The notes under the pieces: generated by a model
What the model saw: the letters and a program-made list of their open reading frames with translations, nothing else
Database searches by the model: none
What the model was told of the DNA's origin: nothing
Made by a program: the position numbers and the translations under genes
Shown here: positions 40,739 through 50,226 of the stretch, piece after piece
Layout: every line of letters begins with the position of its first letter
Position numbering within the stretch: position 1 is the stretch's first letter
Source of the DNA: CAIKMD01 sp963702925
GTDB lineage: Bacteria; Pseudomonadota; Alphaproteobacteria; ATCC43930; CGMCC-115725
DNA: 64,000 bases
Assembly (NCBI GenBank): GCA_963702925.1
Contig: OY969771.1
Coordinates: forward strand, 3,906,001 to 3,970,000
Direction: 5' to 3'

Positions 40739-41433
40739 TCGAGTCCCCGGACGCGACGGTTGAGGCGGCGCGCGATCATCTCCGCGGCGATCAGCGCCGC
40801 CAGCGCCAGCAGCACCGACAGAATCGCAAGCCGCCACGCCGCCTGATCGCCGCCAGGCACTTGGGTCAGCGTGTAAAGCGCCATCGGCAAGGTGCGGGTC
40901 TGGCCCGGAATGTTCGAGACGAAGGTGATGGTCGCGCCGAACTCGCCAACGCTGCGGGCGAAAGCCAGGATCGCGCCGGTGAGGATGCCGGGCGCTATCA
41001 AGGGCAAGGTGATGGTGTAAGCGACCCGCCACGGTCCGGCGCCAAGGCTGCGCGCCGCGGCTTCGAGCTTGCGGTCGACACCTTCCAACGAGAGCCGCAT
41101 CGCGCGCACCATCAGCGGAAACGCCATCACCGCCGAGGCAAGCGCGGCGCCTTTCCAATTGAAGGCGAAGGTGAAGCCGAGCGCGCGATAAAGCCAGGCG
41201 CCGATCACGCCATTGCGACCGAACAAGACAAGAAGCGCGAAGCCGACCGCGACCGGAGGCAGCACCAGCGGGAGATGCACCACGCCGTCGAACAACGCCT
41301 TGCCGGGAAAATCGTAGCGCGCCAAAAGCCAGGCGCAGGCGAGACCCACAGGCAGGCAGACGATGACGCTCACCACGCCGACACGCAGGCTCAAGAGAAG
41401 CGCTTCGATTTCCAGCGGGGTGAGCGCGAGCAC
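40735..41433 (-). CDS. modB: molybdate ABC transporter permease
   Basis: 232 residues from a GTG at 41433, matching the usual ModB length (about 225-230). Five to six helices, N-terminal LTPLEIEALLLSLRVG, and the ABC permease EAA loop EAAARSLGAGPWRVAYTITLP. It overlaps modC by four bases. The binding protein gene modA is not upstream, where a PLP enzyme gene lies, so it must be elsewhere. The start lacks a clear ribosome site. Confidence 0.88.
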   Translation of the reverse strand: MLALTPLEIEALLLSLRVGVVSVIVCLPVGLACAWLLARYDFPGKALFDGVVHLPLVLPPVAVGFALLVLFGRNGVIGAWLYRALGFTFAFNWKGAALASAVMAFPLMVRAMRLSLEGVDRKLEAAARSLGAGPWRVAYTITLPLIAPGILTGAILAFARSVGEFGATITFVSNIPGQTRTLPMALYTLTQVPGGDQAAWRLAILSVLLALAALIAAEMIARRLNRRVRGLD

Positions 41434-41453
41434 GGCGCGGTGCGATCCAGGTT

Positions 41454-42635
41454 CTAGATCGCGGCGTTGAGGCGCTCGAAGCCGCGGCTCAGATCGGCGA
41501 TCAGATCGTCGAGATCCTCGAGCCCGGCATGGAAGCGCAAACATGGGCCGCTTTCCCAGGGCGCGGCGCTGCGGAGCCGCTCGGGATGGGTCGGCAGCAC
41601 GAGACTCTCGAACCCGCCCCAGGACGCGCCCATGCCGAACAGCTCCAATCCGTCGAGCATCGCGTCGACCGCCGCTTTGGGCGTGCCGCGTTTCAAGGCG
41701 ACGCCAAAGAGCCCGCTCGCGCCGGTGAAATCGCGCCGCCACAGCTCGTGGCCGGGATCGCCGGGCATGCCCGGATGCATCACGCGCTCGACCTCGGGCC
41801 GGTTGGCGAGAAACCGCGCCAGCGCCATGCCCTGGCCTTCGTGCTGGCGCATGCGCACCCCGGCGCTGCGCAGGCCGCGCAAAGCGAGGTAGCAATCGTC
41901 GGGCGCGGCATGGTTGCCGAGCTCGCTGGCCATGGTGCGGACAGGCAGGAAGCTCTCCTCGGTGCAAACCGCGATGCCCATCATCGCGTCGCTATGTCCT
42001 ACGATATACTTCGTGGCCGAGATGATGTCGACATCGACGCCGAAGGCGAGGGGCTTCTGGAACAAGGGCGCGGCCCAAGTATTGTCGAGCATGGTCTTGA
42101 TGCCGCGCGCCTTGGCCACCTGCACGATCGCCGGCACGTCTTGCACCTCGAAGGTGAGCGAGCCGGGGCTTTCGAGATAGATCACCTTGGTCTCGGGACG
42201 GATCAACGCCGCGATGCCGGCGCCGATCAGCGGATCGTAGAACGTGGTCTCGACGCCGAAGCGCGCGAGGAAGCCGGTGCAGAAGGCGCGCACCGGCCCA
42301 TAGACCGAATCCACCGTTAGAACGTGATCGCCGGCTTTGACGAAGGCGAGGATCGAGGCAAAGCACGCCGCCGCGCCCGAGCAGAAGGCAACCGCGCGGT
42401 GGCCGCCTTCGATCAGCGCGACCGCCTCTTCGAAAGCAAAGCTCGTGGGCGTGCCGTGCCTGCCATAGGTCACCTGGTTGAAGCGGTTGCGTCCCGCGGC
42501 TTCGTATTCGGCGACCGTGCGATGGAGGATGGTCGAGGCGTGATAGACCGGCGGATTGACGACCCCGAAATTCTTTTCGGGCTCGCGGCCGGCATGGGCC
42601 AAGAGCGTGTCGATTTTCTTCGATTTTGTGCGCAT
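41454..42635 (-). CDS. metC: cystathionine beta-lyase-type PLP enzyme
   Basis: 393 residues from the ATG at 42635; the frame is open to 42728, and no good ribosome site decides the start. Cys/Met-metabolism PLP family: KIDTLLAHAGREP at the N-terminus, VVNPPVYHAST, the PLP-Lys in SATKYIVGHSD, and the C-terminal SWGGFESLVLPTH. The WGGFESL form fits MetC-type cystathionine beta-lyases. It would make homocysteine from cystathionine. modB lies 20 bp downstream; a functional link is not apparent. Confidence 0.82.
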   Translation of the reverse strand: MRTKSKKIDTLLAHAGREPEKNFGVVNPPVYHASTILHRTVAEYEAAGRNRFNQVTYGRHGTPTSFAFEEAVALIEGGHRAVAFCSGAAACFASILAFVKAGDHVLTVDSVYGPVRAFCTGFLARFGVETTFYDPLIGAGIAALIRPETKVIYLESPGSLTFEVQDVPAIVQVAKARGIKTMLDNTWAAPLFQKPLAFGVDVDIISATKYIVGHSDAMMGIAVCTEESFLPVRTMASELGNHAAPDDCYLALRGLRSAGVRMRQHEGQGMALARFLANRPEVERVMHPGMPGDPGHELWRRDFTGASGLFGVALKRGTPKAAVDAMLDGLELFGMGASWGGFESLVLPTHPERLRSAAPWESGPCLRFHAGLEDLDDLIADLSRGFERLNAAI

Positions 42636-42822
42636 TGCAGGAGGTGCCTTCGGGCTCGGGTTGACCGCGGGCATCTTGCATGGCGCTGAGGCTGCGGGAA
42701 AGCCGCGCGACGCGAGCAGCGCCCGCAAAGTCGATTGCGCTTTAAGCGCTAGCCAGATTTCTCGCCCATACCCATATGGCGAAAACGAAAGTGCTGCATT
42801 GCAAAATTTACCTATCGTTCGA

Positions 42823-42840
42823 CTATATCAAATGATATAG
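42823..42840. promoter_or_regulatory. candidate TetR operator
   Basis: CTATATCA-AA-TGATATAG is a perfect 8-2-8 dyad located 38 bp before the TetR start codon, in the divergent region between metC and the regulator. It is a good candidate for autoregulation and for control of the downstream efflux operon. Confidence 0.6.
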
Positions 42841-42878
42841 ATGGGCGATCGCGACCCTAGGATCGTCGAACGCTCCTT

Positions 42879-43580
42879 ATGACTCCGCCCGTTTCGCATT
42901 ACCGCCCCGGCACGCATCAGCGCGGCGAAGATACTTACCGGCGCATCCTCGAAACCGCGATCGAGGTGTTTGCCGATGAAGGCTATGAAGGCGCGAGCAC
43001 GCGCTTGCTGGCGGAGCGGGCGAACGTCAACCTTCCCGCCATTCAATATTATTTCGGCAGCAAGGAAGGGCTTTATCGCGCGGCGATCGCGCATATCGCC
43101 CAATTCGTCGAAAGCCGCATGGCCGCGACGGCCGAGCGCGTGCTTGCGGCGCTTGCCCAGGAGGATCTCGGCGCGGAGGAGCTGCGCGCCCTGGTCTGCG
43201 CCATGCTCGACGGTTTTCTCGATCTCGTCAGTTGCCGCGACATCCCGCCGAGCGCCGGCCTCCTTATCGCGCGGGCGGAAATCGAAGACGCGCTTGCGCT
43301 CGACATGCTGCAGCAGACGGTGATGCGGCTCGTGTTCGAGCCTTGCATGGCGGTGCTGGCGCGGCTGCTCCAGCGTCCCGTGAGCGACGAGCTCATCAAG
43401 ATTCGCGTGCTGTCGATTTTCGGCCAGGCGCTGGTGTTCAAGAATCACGGCGCCAAGACCGGCGCTTGCCCGGCGCTCGGCTGGCATGATCTCGACACGG
43501 TCCGGCTCGATACCATCCGTGGCGTGTTGCGGCAGCAGACCGAAGCGATTTTGCGCGCGGCGTCGAGCGCGACGCTATGA
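42879..43580 (+). CDS. TetR regulator with CerR-like C-terminal domain
   Basis: 233 residues. N-terminal helix-turn-helix: TYRRILETAIEVFADEGYEGAS then TRLLAERANVNLPAIQYYFGSKEGLYRAAI. The C-terminal part (AMLDGFL, EPCMAVLARLL, FGQALVFK) resembles the CerR/DUF1956 group that controls efflux operons. The stop overlaps the ATG of the outer-membrane factor gene (ATGA), so the regulator is the first gene of the operon it probably represses. Confidence 0.88.
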   Translation: MTPPVSHYRPGTHQRGEDTYRRILETAIEVFADEGYEGASTRLLAERANVNLPAIQYYFGSKEGLYRAAIAHIAQFVESRMAATAERVLAALAQEDLGAEELRALVCAMLDGFLDLVSCRDIPPSAGLLIARAEIEDALALDMLQQTVMRLVFEPCMAVLARLLQRPVSDELIKIRVLSIFGQALVFKNHGAKTGACPALGWHDLDTVRLDTIRGVLRQQTEAILRAASSATL

Positions 43581-45058
43581 AGAAAGCCGCCGCCCTCTCG
43601 ATCGCCGCTTTGGCGCTGGCGTCCTGCGCCGTCGGGCCCGATTTCAAGCTGCCTTTCGCGCCCAAGGATTCCGGCTACACGCCCGAGAAAACCCTGCCCG
43701 CGACCGCTTCCGCGCAAGTCGCGGGCGGCGAGGCGCAGCGCTTCGTCGACGGCAAGGATATTCCCGGTCAGTGGTGGACCTTGTTCCATTCCGAAGCCTT
43801 GAACCAGTTGATCGAGGAATCGCTCAAATCCAACCCGACTGTCGACGCGGCGCAGGCGACCTTGCGCCAGGCGCAGGAAAACGCGGCGGCGCAGACCGGC
43901 ACGTTGTTCCCCGCGGTGACCGGGAATTTCTCGACCACGCGCGAGAAAAGCTCTGGCGCGGCTTTCGGCAATCCGCGCGAAAGCTCGATCTTCAACCTCA
44001 CCACCGGCTCGCTCAGCGTCTCCTACGTGCTCGATATTTTCGGCGGCGAGCGCCGCCAGATCGAGGCGAGCGAGGCGCAAGCGGATTTTCAGCGCTTTCA
44101 GCTCGAGGCGGCCTATCTCACCTTGACCTCCAACGTCGTCGCCGCCGCCATCCAGGAAGCCTCGCTGCGGGCGCAGATCGCCGCGACCCAGGAGATCGTC
44201 GGCGACGAAACCGCGCAGCTTGGCGTGCTGCAAAGGCAGTTCGATCTCGGCGCTGCGTCGCGTGCCGCGGTCTTGGCGCAGCAGGCGACGTTGAACGCCA
44301 CCCAGGCGACCTTGCCCAATCTCGAAAAGCAGCTCGCGCAGCAGCGCGTCTTGCTGACCGCGCTCGCCGGCCGCTTTCCGAGCGAGGAGGTGGCGCAAAC
44401 CTTCGATCTCGCCGCGCTGCAACTACCGCAGGATCTGCCGGTGAGCCTGCCCTCGAAGCTGGTCGAGCAGCGTCCCGACATCCAGGCTTCGCAAGCGCAG
44501 CTCCATACCGCCAGCGCGCAGGTCGGCGTCGCCATCGCCAACATGCTGCCGCAGGTCACCTTGACCGGCCAGTACGGCAACACCGTGACCAAGATCGGCG
44601 ATCTCTTGAGCGGCCCCGGAATTTGGAGCATCGGCGCGGGATTGGCGCAGCCGATCTTCAAAGGCGGCGAGCTGCTGCATCAAGAGCGCGCCGCGCGGGC
44701 CGCGTTCGACGCGGCGGCCGCGCAATATCGCAGCACCGTGATCACGGCGTTCCAGAACGTGGCCGATGCGTTGCGCGCGCTGCAATCCGATGCGATCTCG
44801 CTCGCGGCGCAAGTCGCGGCCGAGCAATCCGCGTCGGACAATCTCGCAATCTCGCGCAGCCAGTATCAAGCCGGCGCGATCAATTACTCGACCTTGCTCA
44901 ACGCCGAAACCACCTATCAGCAGGCTCATATCAACCGCGTCATCGCCCAAGCCACGCGCTATGCCGATACCGCGGCACTGTTTCAGGCGCTCGGCGGCGG
45001 TTGGTGGAATCGGACCGATATCGCCGAACAAGGCGCCGGCGCCGACGGAAAGCCGTAA
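43577..45058 (+). CDS. RND efflux outer-membrane factor, NodT family lipoprotein
   Basis: 493 residues with a lipoprotein signal (lipobox LASC, Cys near 17). TolC-type repeats with long alpha-helical segments (LNQLIEESLKSNPTVDAAQATLRQAQE; VEQRPDIQASQAQL) and beta-strand regions. It forms the exit duct of the tripartite pump encoded by the next two genes. Start overlaps the TetR stop; the next gene is 9 bp downstream. Confidence 0.92.
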   Translation: MKKAAALSIAALALASCAVGPDFKLPFAPKDSGYTPEKTLPATASAQVAGGEAQRFVDGKDIPGQWWTLFHSEALNQLIEESLKSNPTVDAAQATLRQAQENAAAQTGTLFPAVTGNFSTTREKSSGAAFGNPRESSIFNLTTGSLSVSYVLDIFGGERRQIEASEAQADFQRFQLEAAYLTLTSNVVAAAIQEASLRAQIAATQEIVGDETAQLGVLQRQFDLGAASRAAVLAQQATLNATQATLPNLEKQLAQQRVLLTALAGRFPSEEVAQTFDLAALQLPQDLPVSLPSKLVEQRPDIQASQAQLHTASAQVGVAIANMLPQVTLTGQYGNTVTKIGDLLSGPGIWSIGAGLAQPIFKGGELLHQERAARAAFDAAAAQYRSTVITAFQNVADALRALQSDAISLAAQVAAEQSASDNLAISRSQYQAGAINYSTLLNAETTYQQAHINRVIAQATRYADTAALFQALGGGWWNRTDIAEQGAGADGKP

Positions 45059-45067
45059 AGGAGTGTC

Positions 45068-46201
45068 ATGACCAAACGCATGATCATCATGCTCGCCGTG
45101 GTCGGCGTCGTGCTCGGGCTGGTCTTCGCCTTCGAAGGCGTGCTGCGCCCCTATTTCATCAAGCAATTCCTCGCCTCGCATGCCAATCCGCTGCAGACCG
45201 TCTCGGCGATGGTGGCGACGGCGCAGGAATGGCAGCCGCATCTCAGCGCGATCGGATCCTTGCGCGCGGCGCGCGGCGCCGATCTCAGCCCGCAAGTGGC
45301 CGGCACGGTCTCGGCGGTGCATTTCGATTCCGGCGCCGAGGTCACCGAGGGCACTTTGCTGGTCGAGCTCGCTTCCGCGGACGATGTCGCCAAGCTGCAA
45401 TCGCTCCAGGCCAATGCCGCCTTGGCGCGCATCACCTATGACCGCGATCAGCGGCAGCTGAAGGCGCAGGCGGTGAGCCAGCAAGTGGTGGATACCGACG
45501 CGCAGAATCTCAAATCCGCCGATGCGCAGGTCGCGCAACAACAGGCGATCGTCGATTACAAGACCATCCGCGCGCCTTTCGCCGGGAAGCTCGGCATCCG
45601 CCAGATCGATGTCGGGCAATATCTCTCGCCCGGCACGGCGATCGTCACCTTGCAAGCGCTCGATCCGATCTATGTCGATTTCACCTTGCCGCAACAGGCG
45701 ATCGCGCAGATCGCGGTCGGGCAAAAAGTCGATGTGTCGGTCGACGCCTTTCCGGGCCAGGTGTTTTCCGGCTCGATCCTCGCGATCAATTCGAAGGTCG
45801 ATACCACCACGCGCAACGTCCAAGTGCGCGCTTCCCTCGCCAATCCCGATCACAAGCTGCTGCCCGGCATGTTCGCGAGCGTCTCGATCGAGGTCGGCAC
45901 GCCGCAGCACTACATCACCCTGCCGCAAACCGCGATCACCTATAATCCTTACGGCAGCACGGTCTACCTCGTCGACGACAAGGGTAAGGGCGCCGATGGC
46001 AATGAGCTTCTGACGGCGCGGCAGGTCTTCGTCACCACCGGCGACACGCGCGGCGATCAGGTGGCGGTGCTGAAAGGCGTCGATGACGGCCAGACGGTCG
46101 TGACCGCCGGGCAGATGAAACTGCGCAACGGCGTGCCGCTCACCATCGACAACACGGTGCAGCCCTTGAACGATCCGAACCCCAAGCCGGTCGATCAATA
46201 G
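45068..46201 (+). CDS. RND efflux periplasmic adaptor (membrane fusion protein)
   Basis: 377 residues: N-terminal signal-anchor helix (5-25), lipoyl-like half motif (GSLRAARGADLSPQVAGTVSAVHF), helical hairpin, second half motif (KTIRAPFAGKLGIRQIDVGQYLSPG) and beta-barrel. It links the inner-membrane pump to the outer-membrane factor. AAAGGAG precedes the ATG. Confidence 0.93.
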   Translation: MTKRMIIMLAVVGVVLGLVFAFEGVLRPYFIKQFLASHANPLQTVSAMVATAQEWQPHLSAIGSLRAARGADLSPQVAGTVSAVHFDSGAEVTEGTLLVELASADDVAKLQSLQANAALARITYDRDQRQLKAQAVSQQVVDTDAQNLKSADAQVAQQQAIVDYKTIRAPFAGKLGIRQIDVGQYLSPGTAIVTLQALDPIYVDFTLPQQAIAQIAVGQKVDVSVDAFPGQVFSGSILAINSKVDTTTRNVQVRASLANPDHKLLPGMFASVSIEVGTPQHYITLPQTAITYNPYGSTVYLVDDKGKGADGNELLTARQVFVTTGDTRGDQVAVLKGVDDGQTVVTAGQMKLRNGVPLTIDNTVQPLNDPNPKPVDQ

Positions 46202-46212
46202 GGGCTGGCCGC

Positions 46213-49200
46213 ATGAGCTTCACCGATATCTTCATCCGCCGGCCCGTGCTCGCCACGGTGATCAGCCTGTTGATCATCGTGCTCGGTTTGCGCGCGGCCT
46301 TCACGCTGCCCGTGCTGCAATTCCCGCGCACGACCAACGCCGTGGTGACGGTGACGACAACCTATTACGGCGCCGATCCCGATGTCGTCGCGGGCTTCAT
46401 CACCACGCCGCTCGAGAACGCCATCGCCCAAGCCGACGGCATCGACTATATGAGTTCGACCAGCCAGTCGAGCGTCAGCACCATCACTGTCAATCTGCAT
46501 CTGAATTACGATCCCGATAAGGCGCTCACCGAGATCGCCAGCAAGGTCACCTCGGTGGTGAATCAGTTGCCGGCGGGCTCGCAGCAGCCGGTGCTGACTA
46601 TCAAGGTCGGTCAGACTTTCGACGCCATGTATATCGGCTTCAAAAGCGACGTGCTGAAGCAGAATCAGATCACCGATTATCTGGTGCGCGTGGTGCAACC
46701 GAAGCTGCAGGCGGTCGATGGCGTGCAAACCGCCGAGATCGTCGGCGCGCAGAATTTCGCGCTGCGCGCCTGGCTCGATCCCGACAAGATGGCGGCCTTC
46801 GGCGTGACCGGCACCGATATCAGCCAGGCGCTCGCCAATAACGACTACATCGCTGGGCTAGGCGCGACCAAGGGCCAGATGGTCCAGGTCAATCTCACCG
46901 CCTCGACCAACCTCCATACGCTCGAGGAATTCCGTCATCTCGTGATCAAGCAGGCGAATGGCGCGAATGTCCGGCTCGAGGACGTCGCGACCGTGAGCCT
47001 GGGCGCCGATTCCTACGAGACCCAGGTCGGCTTCGACGGGCAGGGCGCGGTCTATATCGGCATCCAGGTCGCGCCCGCCGCCAATCTTCTCGACGTCGTC
47101 AAAGGCGTCTACAAGGTTTTGCCGGACATCCAGTCGCAACTGCCGCAAGGGCTGGTCGCGCAAGTCATCTATGATTCGACCGAGTTCGTGAACAGCTCGA
47201 TCAAAGAGGTGGTGCGCACCCTGCTCGAATCGGTCGTGATCGTGATCATGGTGGTGTTCCTCTTCCTCGGCTCGGTACGCTCGGTCCTCATTCCCTCGAT
47301 CGCGATTCCGGTGTCGCTGATCGGCACCTTCATGATGATGCTGGCCTTCGGCTTCACCATCAATCTTCTGACCTTGCTGTCGATGGTGCTGGCGATCGGC
47401 CTTGTGGTCGACGACGCGATCATCGTGGTCGAGAACGTCAACCGCCATCTCGACGAGGGCGCCACGCCGCTGCAAGCGGCGATTCAGGCCGCGCGCGAGC
47501 TGGGCGGGCCGATCATCGCCATGACCGTCGTGCTGATCGCCGTCTATGTGCCGATCGGCTTCCAAGGCGGCCTAACCGGCGCGCTCTTCACCGAATTCGC
47601 CTTCACCCTGGTCGGCGCGGTGACGGTTTCGGCGATCGCCGCGCTGACCTTGTCGCCGATGATGTGCTCGCGGCTTCTTCATGCGCACAAGCCCAACGAC
47701 ACGGGCTGGCAGGCGCGCTTCACCGAGGTGATCGACCGCTATTTCGAGCGCCTGCGCCAAGGCTATCTGCGCTGGCTGCATGGCAGCTTGAATACTTTGG
47801 CGGTGACCGGCGTGTTCGCCGGCATCATCCTCGTCAGCATCTATTTCCTCTGGGGCTTTTCGAAAACCGAATTGGCGCCCGACGAGGACCAAGGGTTCGT
47901 CATCGCCTTCGCGACGCCGGCACCCAACGCGACCTTGCAGCAAAAGCTCCTCTACACCGCGCAGCTTTACGGCATCTTTTCGTCCTATCCCGAAATGGAG
48001 CACGTCTTCCAGATCGACGCGCCGGGAAGCTCGCTCGCGGGCTTGGCTTTGAAGCCCTGGGATCAGCGCACGCGCACCGCCAATCAGATCCAGCCGCTCT
48101 TGCAGGCGCAGGTCAATACCAAGATCGCGGGCGAGCGCGCGGCGACCGCCTTGCCGCCGTCGCTGCCCGGCGCCTTCGGCCTGCCGATCCAGTTCGTCAT
48201 CACCACCACCCAGTCTTTCGACCAGCTCAACGAGGTGGCGCAGAACTTCCTCAAGGATGCGCAAGCGAGCGGCAATTTCTTCTTCGTCGATACCGATCTG
48301 AAGATCGACCAGCCGCAAGTCGAGGTCGCGATCGATCGCGACAAGACGGCGCAGCTCGGCCTCAAGATGAGCGATGTCGGCGCCGCGCTCGCCACCGCTT
48401 TGGGCGGCGGCTACGTCAATTACTTCAGCGTCAGCGGCCGTTCCTACAAGGTGATTCCGCAAGTGCAGCAAAGCGCGCGGCTCAACGCCGGCCAGCTGCT
48501 CAGCTATTACATCAAGACCGCGGACGGCACGCCAATTCCGCTCTCGACCATCGCCAAGGTCACGACCAAGACCGTGCCGGAATCGCTCAACCACTTCCAG
48601 CAGCTCAACTCCGCGACGATCTTGGGCGTGAGCGCGCTGCCCATGGGCGACGCGCTGACCTATCTCCAGGGGCTGGCGGCGAAGGAGCTGCCGCTGGGCT
48701 ACACCGTCGATTATGGCGGCCAGATGCGCCAATACGTTCAGGAATCGAGCGGCTTCGTCGCAACCTTCGCCTTCGCCGTCATCATCATCTTCCTGTCGCT
48801 CGCCGCCTTGTTCGAAAGCTTCCGCGATCCGGTGGTGATTCTGGTTTCGGTGCCGATGTCGATTGCCGGCGCGCTGATCTTCATCAGCCTCGGTATCGGC
48901 GGCGCGAGCCTCAACATCTATACCCAGGTCGGGCTCGTCACCTTGATGGGGCTGATCAGCAAGCACGGCATCCTGATCGTCGAATTCGCCAACGCGCTGC
49001 AGCGTTCGGGCAAGACCAAGCGCGAGGCGATCGAGGAGGCGGCCGGGATCCGGCTGCGCCCGATCCTGATGACCACCGCGGCGATGGTGCTCGGGGTGCT
49101 GCCTTTGATCACCGCGAGCGGCGCGGGCGCCGTGTCGCGCTTCGATATGGGCCTCGTCATCGCCACCGGGCTTGCCATCGGCACGCTCTTCACCCTCTTC

Positions 49201-49290
49201 GTCGTGCCCGCGGTCTATATGATGATCGGCGCCGAGCACGCCCACGACGCCGAGCCGGAAGCGCTGCCGGCGCCGTCCGCGCCGCACTGA
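46213..49290 (+). CDS. RND efflux pump inner-membrane transporter, HAE1 type
   Basis: 1025 residues, the normal length for this family. N-terminal IRRPVLATVISLLIIVLGL, twelve helices with two large periplasmic domains, and TM4 with the paired aspartates of VLAIGLVVDDAIIVVENV used in proton transport; the second half has GLISKHGILIVEFAN. Proton-driven drug or metabolite efflux; substrate not deducible. Third gene of the TetR-OMF-MFP-RND operon. Confidence 0.94.
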   Translation: MSFTDIFIRRPVLATVISLLIIVLGLRAAFTLPVLQFPRTTNAVVTVTTTYYGADPDVVAGFITTPLENAIAQADGIDYMSSTSQSSVSTITVNLHLNYDPDKALTEIASKVTSVVNQLPAGSQQPVLTIKVGQTFDAMYIGFKSDVLKQNQITDYLVRVVQPKLQAVDGVQTAEIVGAQNFALRAWLDPDKMAAFGVTGTDISQALANNDYIAGLGATKGQMVQVNLTASTNLHTLEEFRHLVIKQANGANVRLEDVATVSLGADSYETQVGFDGQGAVYIGIQVAPAANLLDVVKGVYKVLPDIQSQLPQGLVAQVIYDSTEFVNSSIKEVVRTLLESVVIVIMVVFLFLGSVRSVLIPSIAIPVSLIGTFMMMLAFGFTINLLTLLSMVLAIGLVVDDAIIVVENVNRHLDEGATPLQAAIQAARELGGPIIAMTVVLIAVYVPIGFQGGLTGALFTEFAFTLVGAVTVSAIAALTLSPMMCSRLLHAHKPNDTGWQARFTEVIDRYFERLRQGYLRWLHGSLNTLAVTGVFAGIILVSIYFLWGFSKTELAPDEDQGFVIAFATPAPNATLQQKLLYTAQLYGIFSSYPEMEHVFQIDAPGSSLAGLALKPWDQRTRTANQIQPLLQAQVNTKIAGERAATALPPSLPGAFGLPIQFVITTTQSFDQLNEVAQNFLKDAQASGNFFFVDTDLKIDQPQVEVAIDRDKTAQLGLKMSDVGAALATALGGGYVNYFSVSGRSYKVIPQVQQSARLNAGQLLSYYIKTADGTPIPLSTIAKVTTKTVPESLNHFQQLNSATILGVSALPMGDALTYLQGLAAKELPLGYTVDYGGQMRQYVQESSGFVATFAFAVIIIFLSLAALFESFRDPVVILVSVPMSIAGALIFISLGIGGASLNIYTQVGLVTLMGLISKHGILIVEFANALQRSGKTKREAIEEAAGIRLRPILMTTAAMVLGVLPLITASGAGAVSRFDMGLVIATGLAIGTLFTLFVVPAVYMMIGAEHAHDAEPEALPAPSAPH

Positions 49291-49383
49291 CACGGGAGCG
49301 GCGATCGAGCCTGTTCAGGGCGGGGCACAGGTTGCGCCGGGTGGCGCAACGCTGTTTTTACACTTTTCGGCCATTCTTCGCTC

Positions 49384-50052
49384 ATGGCGGATTTAACCTT
49401 GGCCACGCCCGAATGCCTTGTCTACCGCGCGAAGCGGTGGGAGCAATTCGCGCTTGGCATTTTGTCTATCGTGATCGTGGGTTTGATGCTTCGGTTCGCG
49501 TGGGCGAACCAACTTCTACCGTTCACCGACGACGCGACGCCGAAGCTGCTGGATCTGGGTCGAAGGCTTGTCGTCTTTTGCCCGCTCTTAGCGGGTTACG
49601 GTTTATACCGTTTGGTCGGCGCACTCCTCGACGTACCGCGTCTTAAGGTAACGGGCGAAGGCATCGAATATGTCACTTTGTTTGGCCGGCAACAGGCGCG
49701 ATGGAGCGAGCTTGGCGCGTTCAAAATAGCGCGCTACCGTGGCTCCCGTGGCGGTATTGCCAACCTCCGCGTAAGCGCGCCGATCCTCGGCGAAAATGCT
49801 AAGGGCGGCATTTTCGGCGACGGGAGCTTCGCTTTCACGATCAACGCTTTTTCCGCACCCTGCGATGAGATCGTCATGGAAATTAATCGAATGCGGCGGC
49901 AGGCTTTGGGAGTTGCGGCAGACGCCGACCCCGACGAAAGCGCTTTCGACTTGGCTGCGCCGCCCATGCCTATGAAGAGTATCGCCATGTTCTTCGGCGC
50001 CCTCGCGGTCGCGGCTGTTATCCTTGTCGCGCACGCTGTCTTGAAATACTGA
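49384..50052 (+). CDS. uncharacterised membrane protein with an STM3941/PH-like middle domain
   Basis: 222 residues. Two N-terminal helices (about 22-42 and 62-82), a soluble middle region with VTGEGIEYVTLFGRQQARWSELG, and a C-terminal helix (199-219). The middle resembles PH-like domains seen in small membrane proteins, but I cannot name a family with certainty. It stands alone between the RND operon and the aap operon. No function is proposed. Confidence 0.6.
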   Translation: MADLTLATPECLVYRAKRWEQFALGILSIVIVGLMLRFAWANQLLPFTDDATPKLLDLGRRLVVFCPLLAGYGLYRLVGALLDVPRLKVTGEGIEYVTLFGRQQARWSELGAFKIARYRGSRGGIANLRVSAPILGENAKGGIFGDGSFAFTINAFSAPCDEIVMEINRMRRQALGVAADADPDESAFDLAAPPMPMKSIAMFFGALAVAAVILVAHAVLKY

Positions 50053-50226
50053 CCGGCCGCGCGCGTGCCGGTGGTGCCGCCGTGCCAAGGCGGGCAAGCT
50101 TCCGCCAATTTTCGCAAATAACGTTGTTCGGCGTAGGCGCGTGCTAGGCCTTTCCGCAAGCGCGGTAGCGGGCGGGCGCGAAGCCGGGTTATGATCCCCT
50201 GTTGTGTGGTTTGAGGGGATAAGGCG

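Noticed and set aside
41434..41967. Upstream extension of the modB frame
   Set aside because: It runs through the metC gene on the same strand in another frame and would make ModB far longer than its family.
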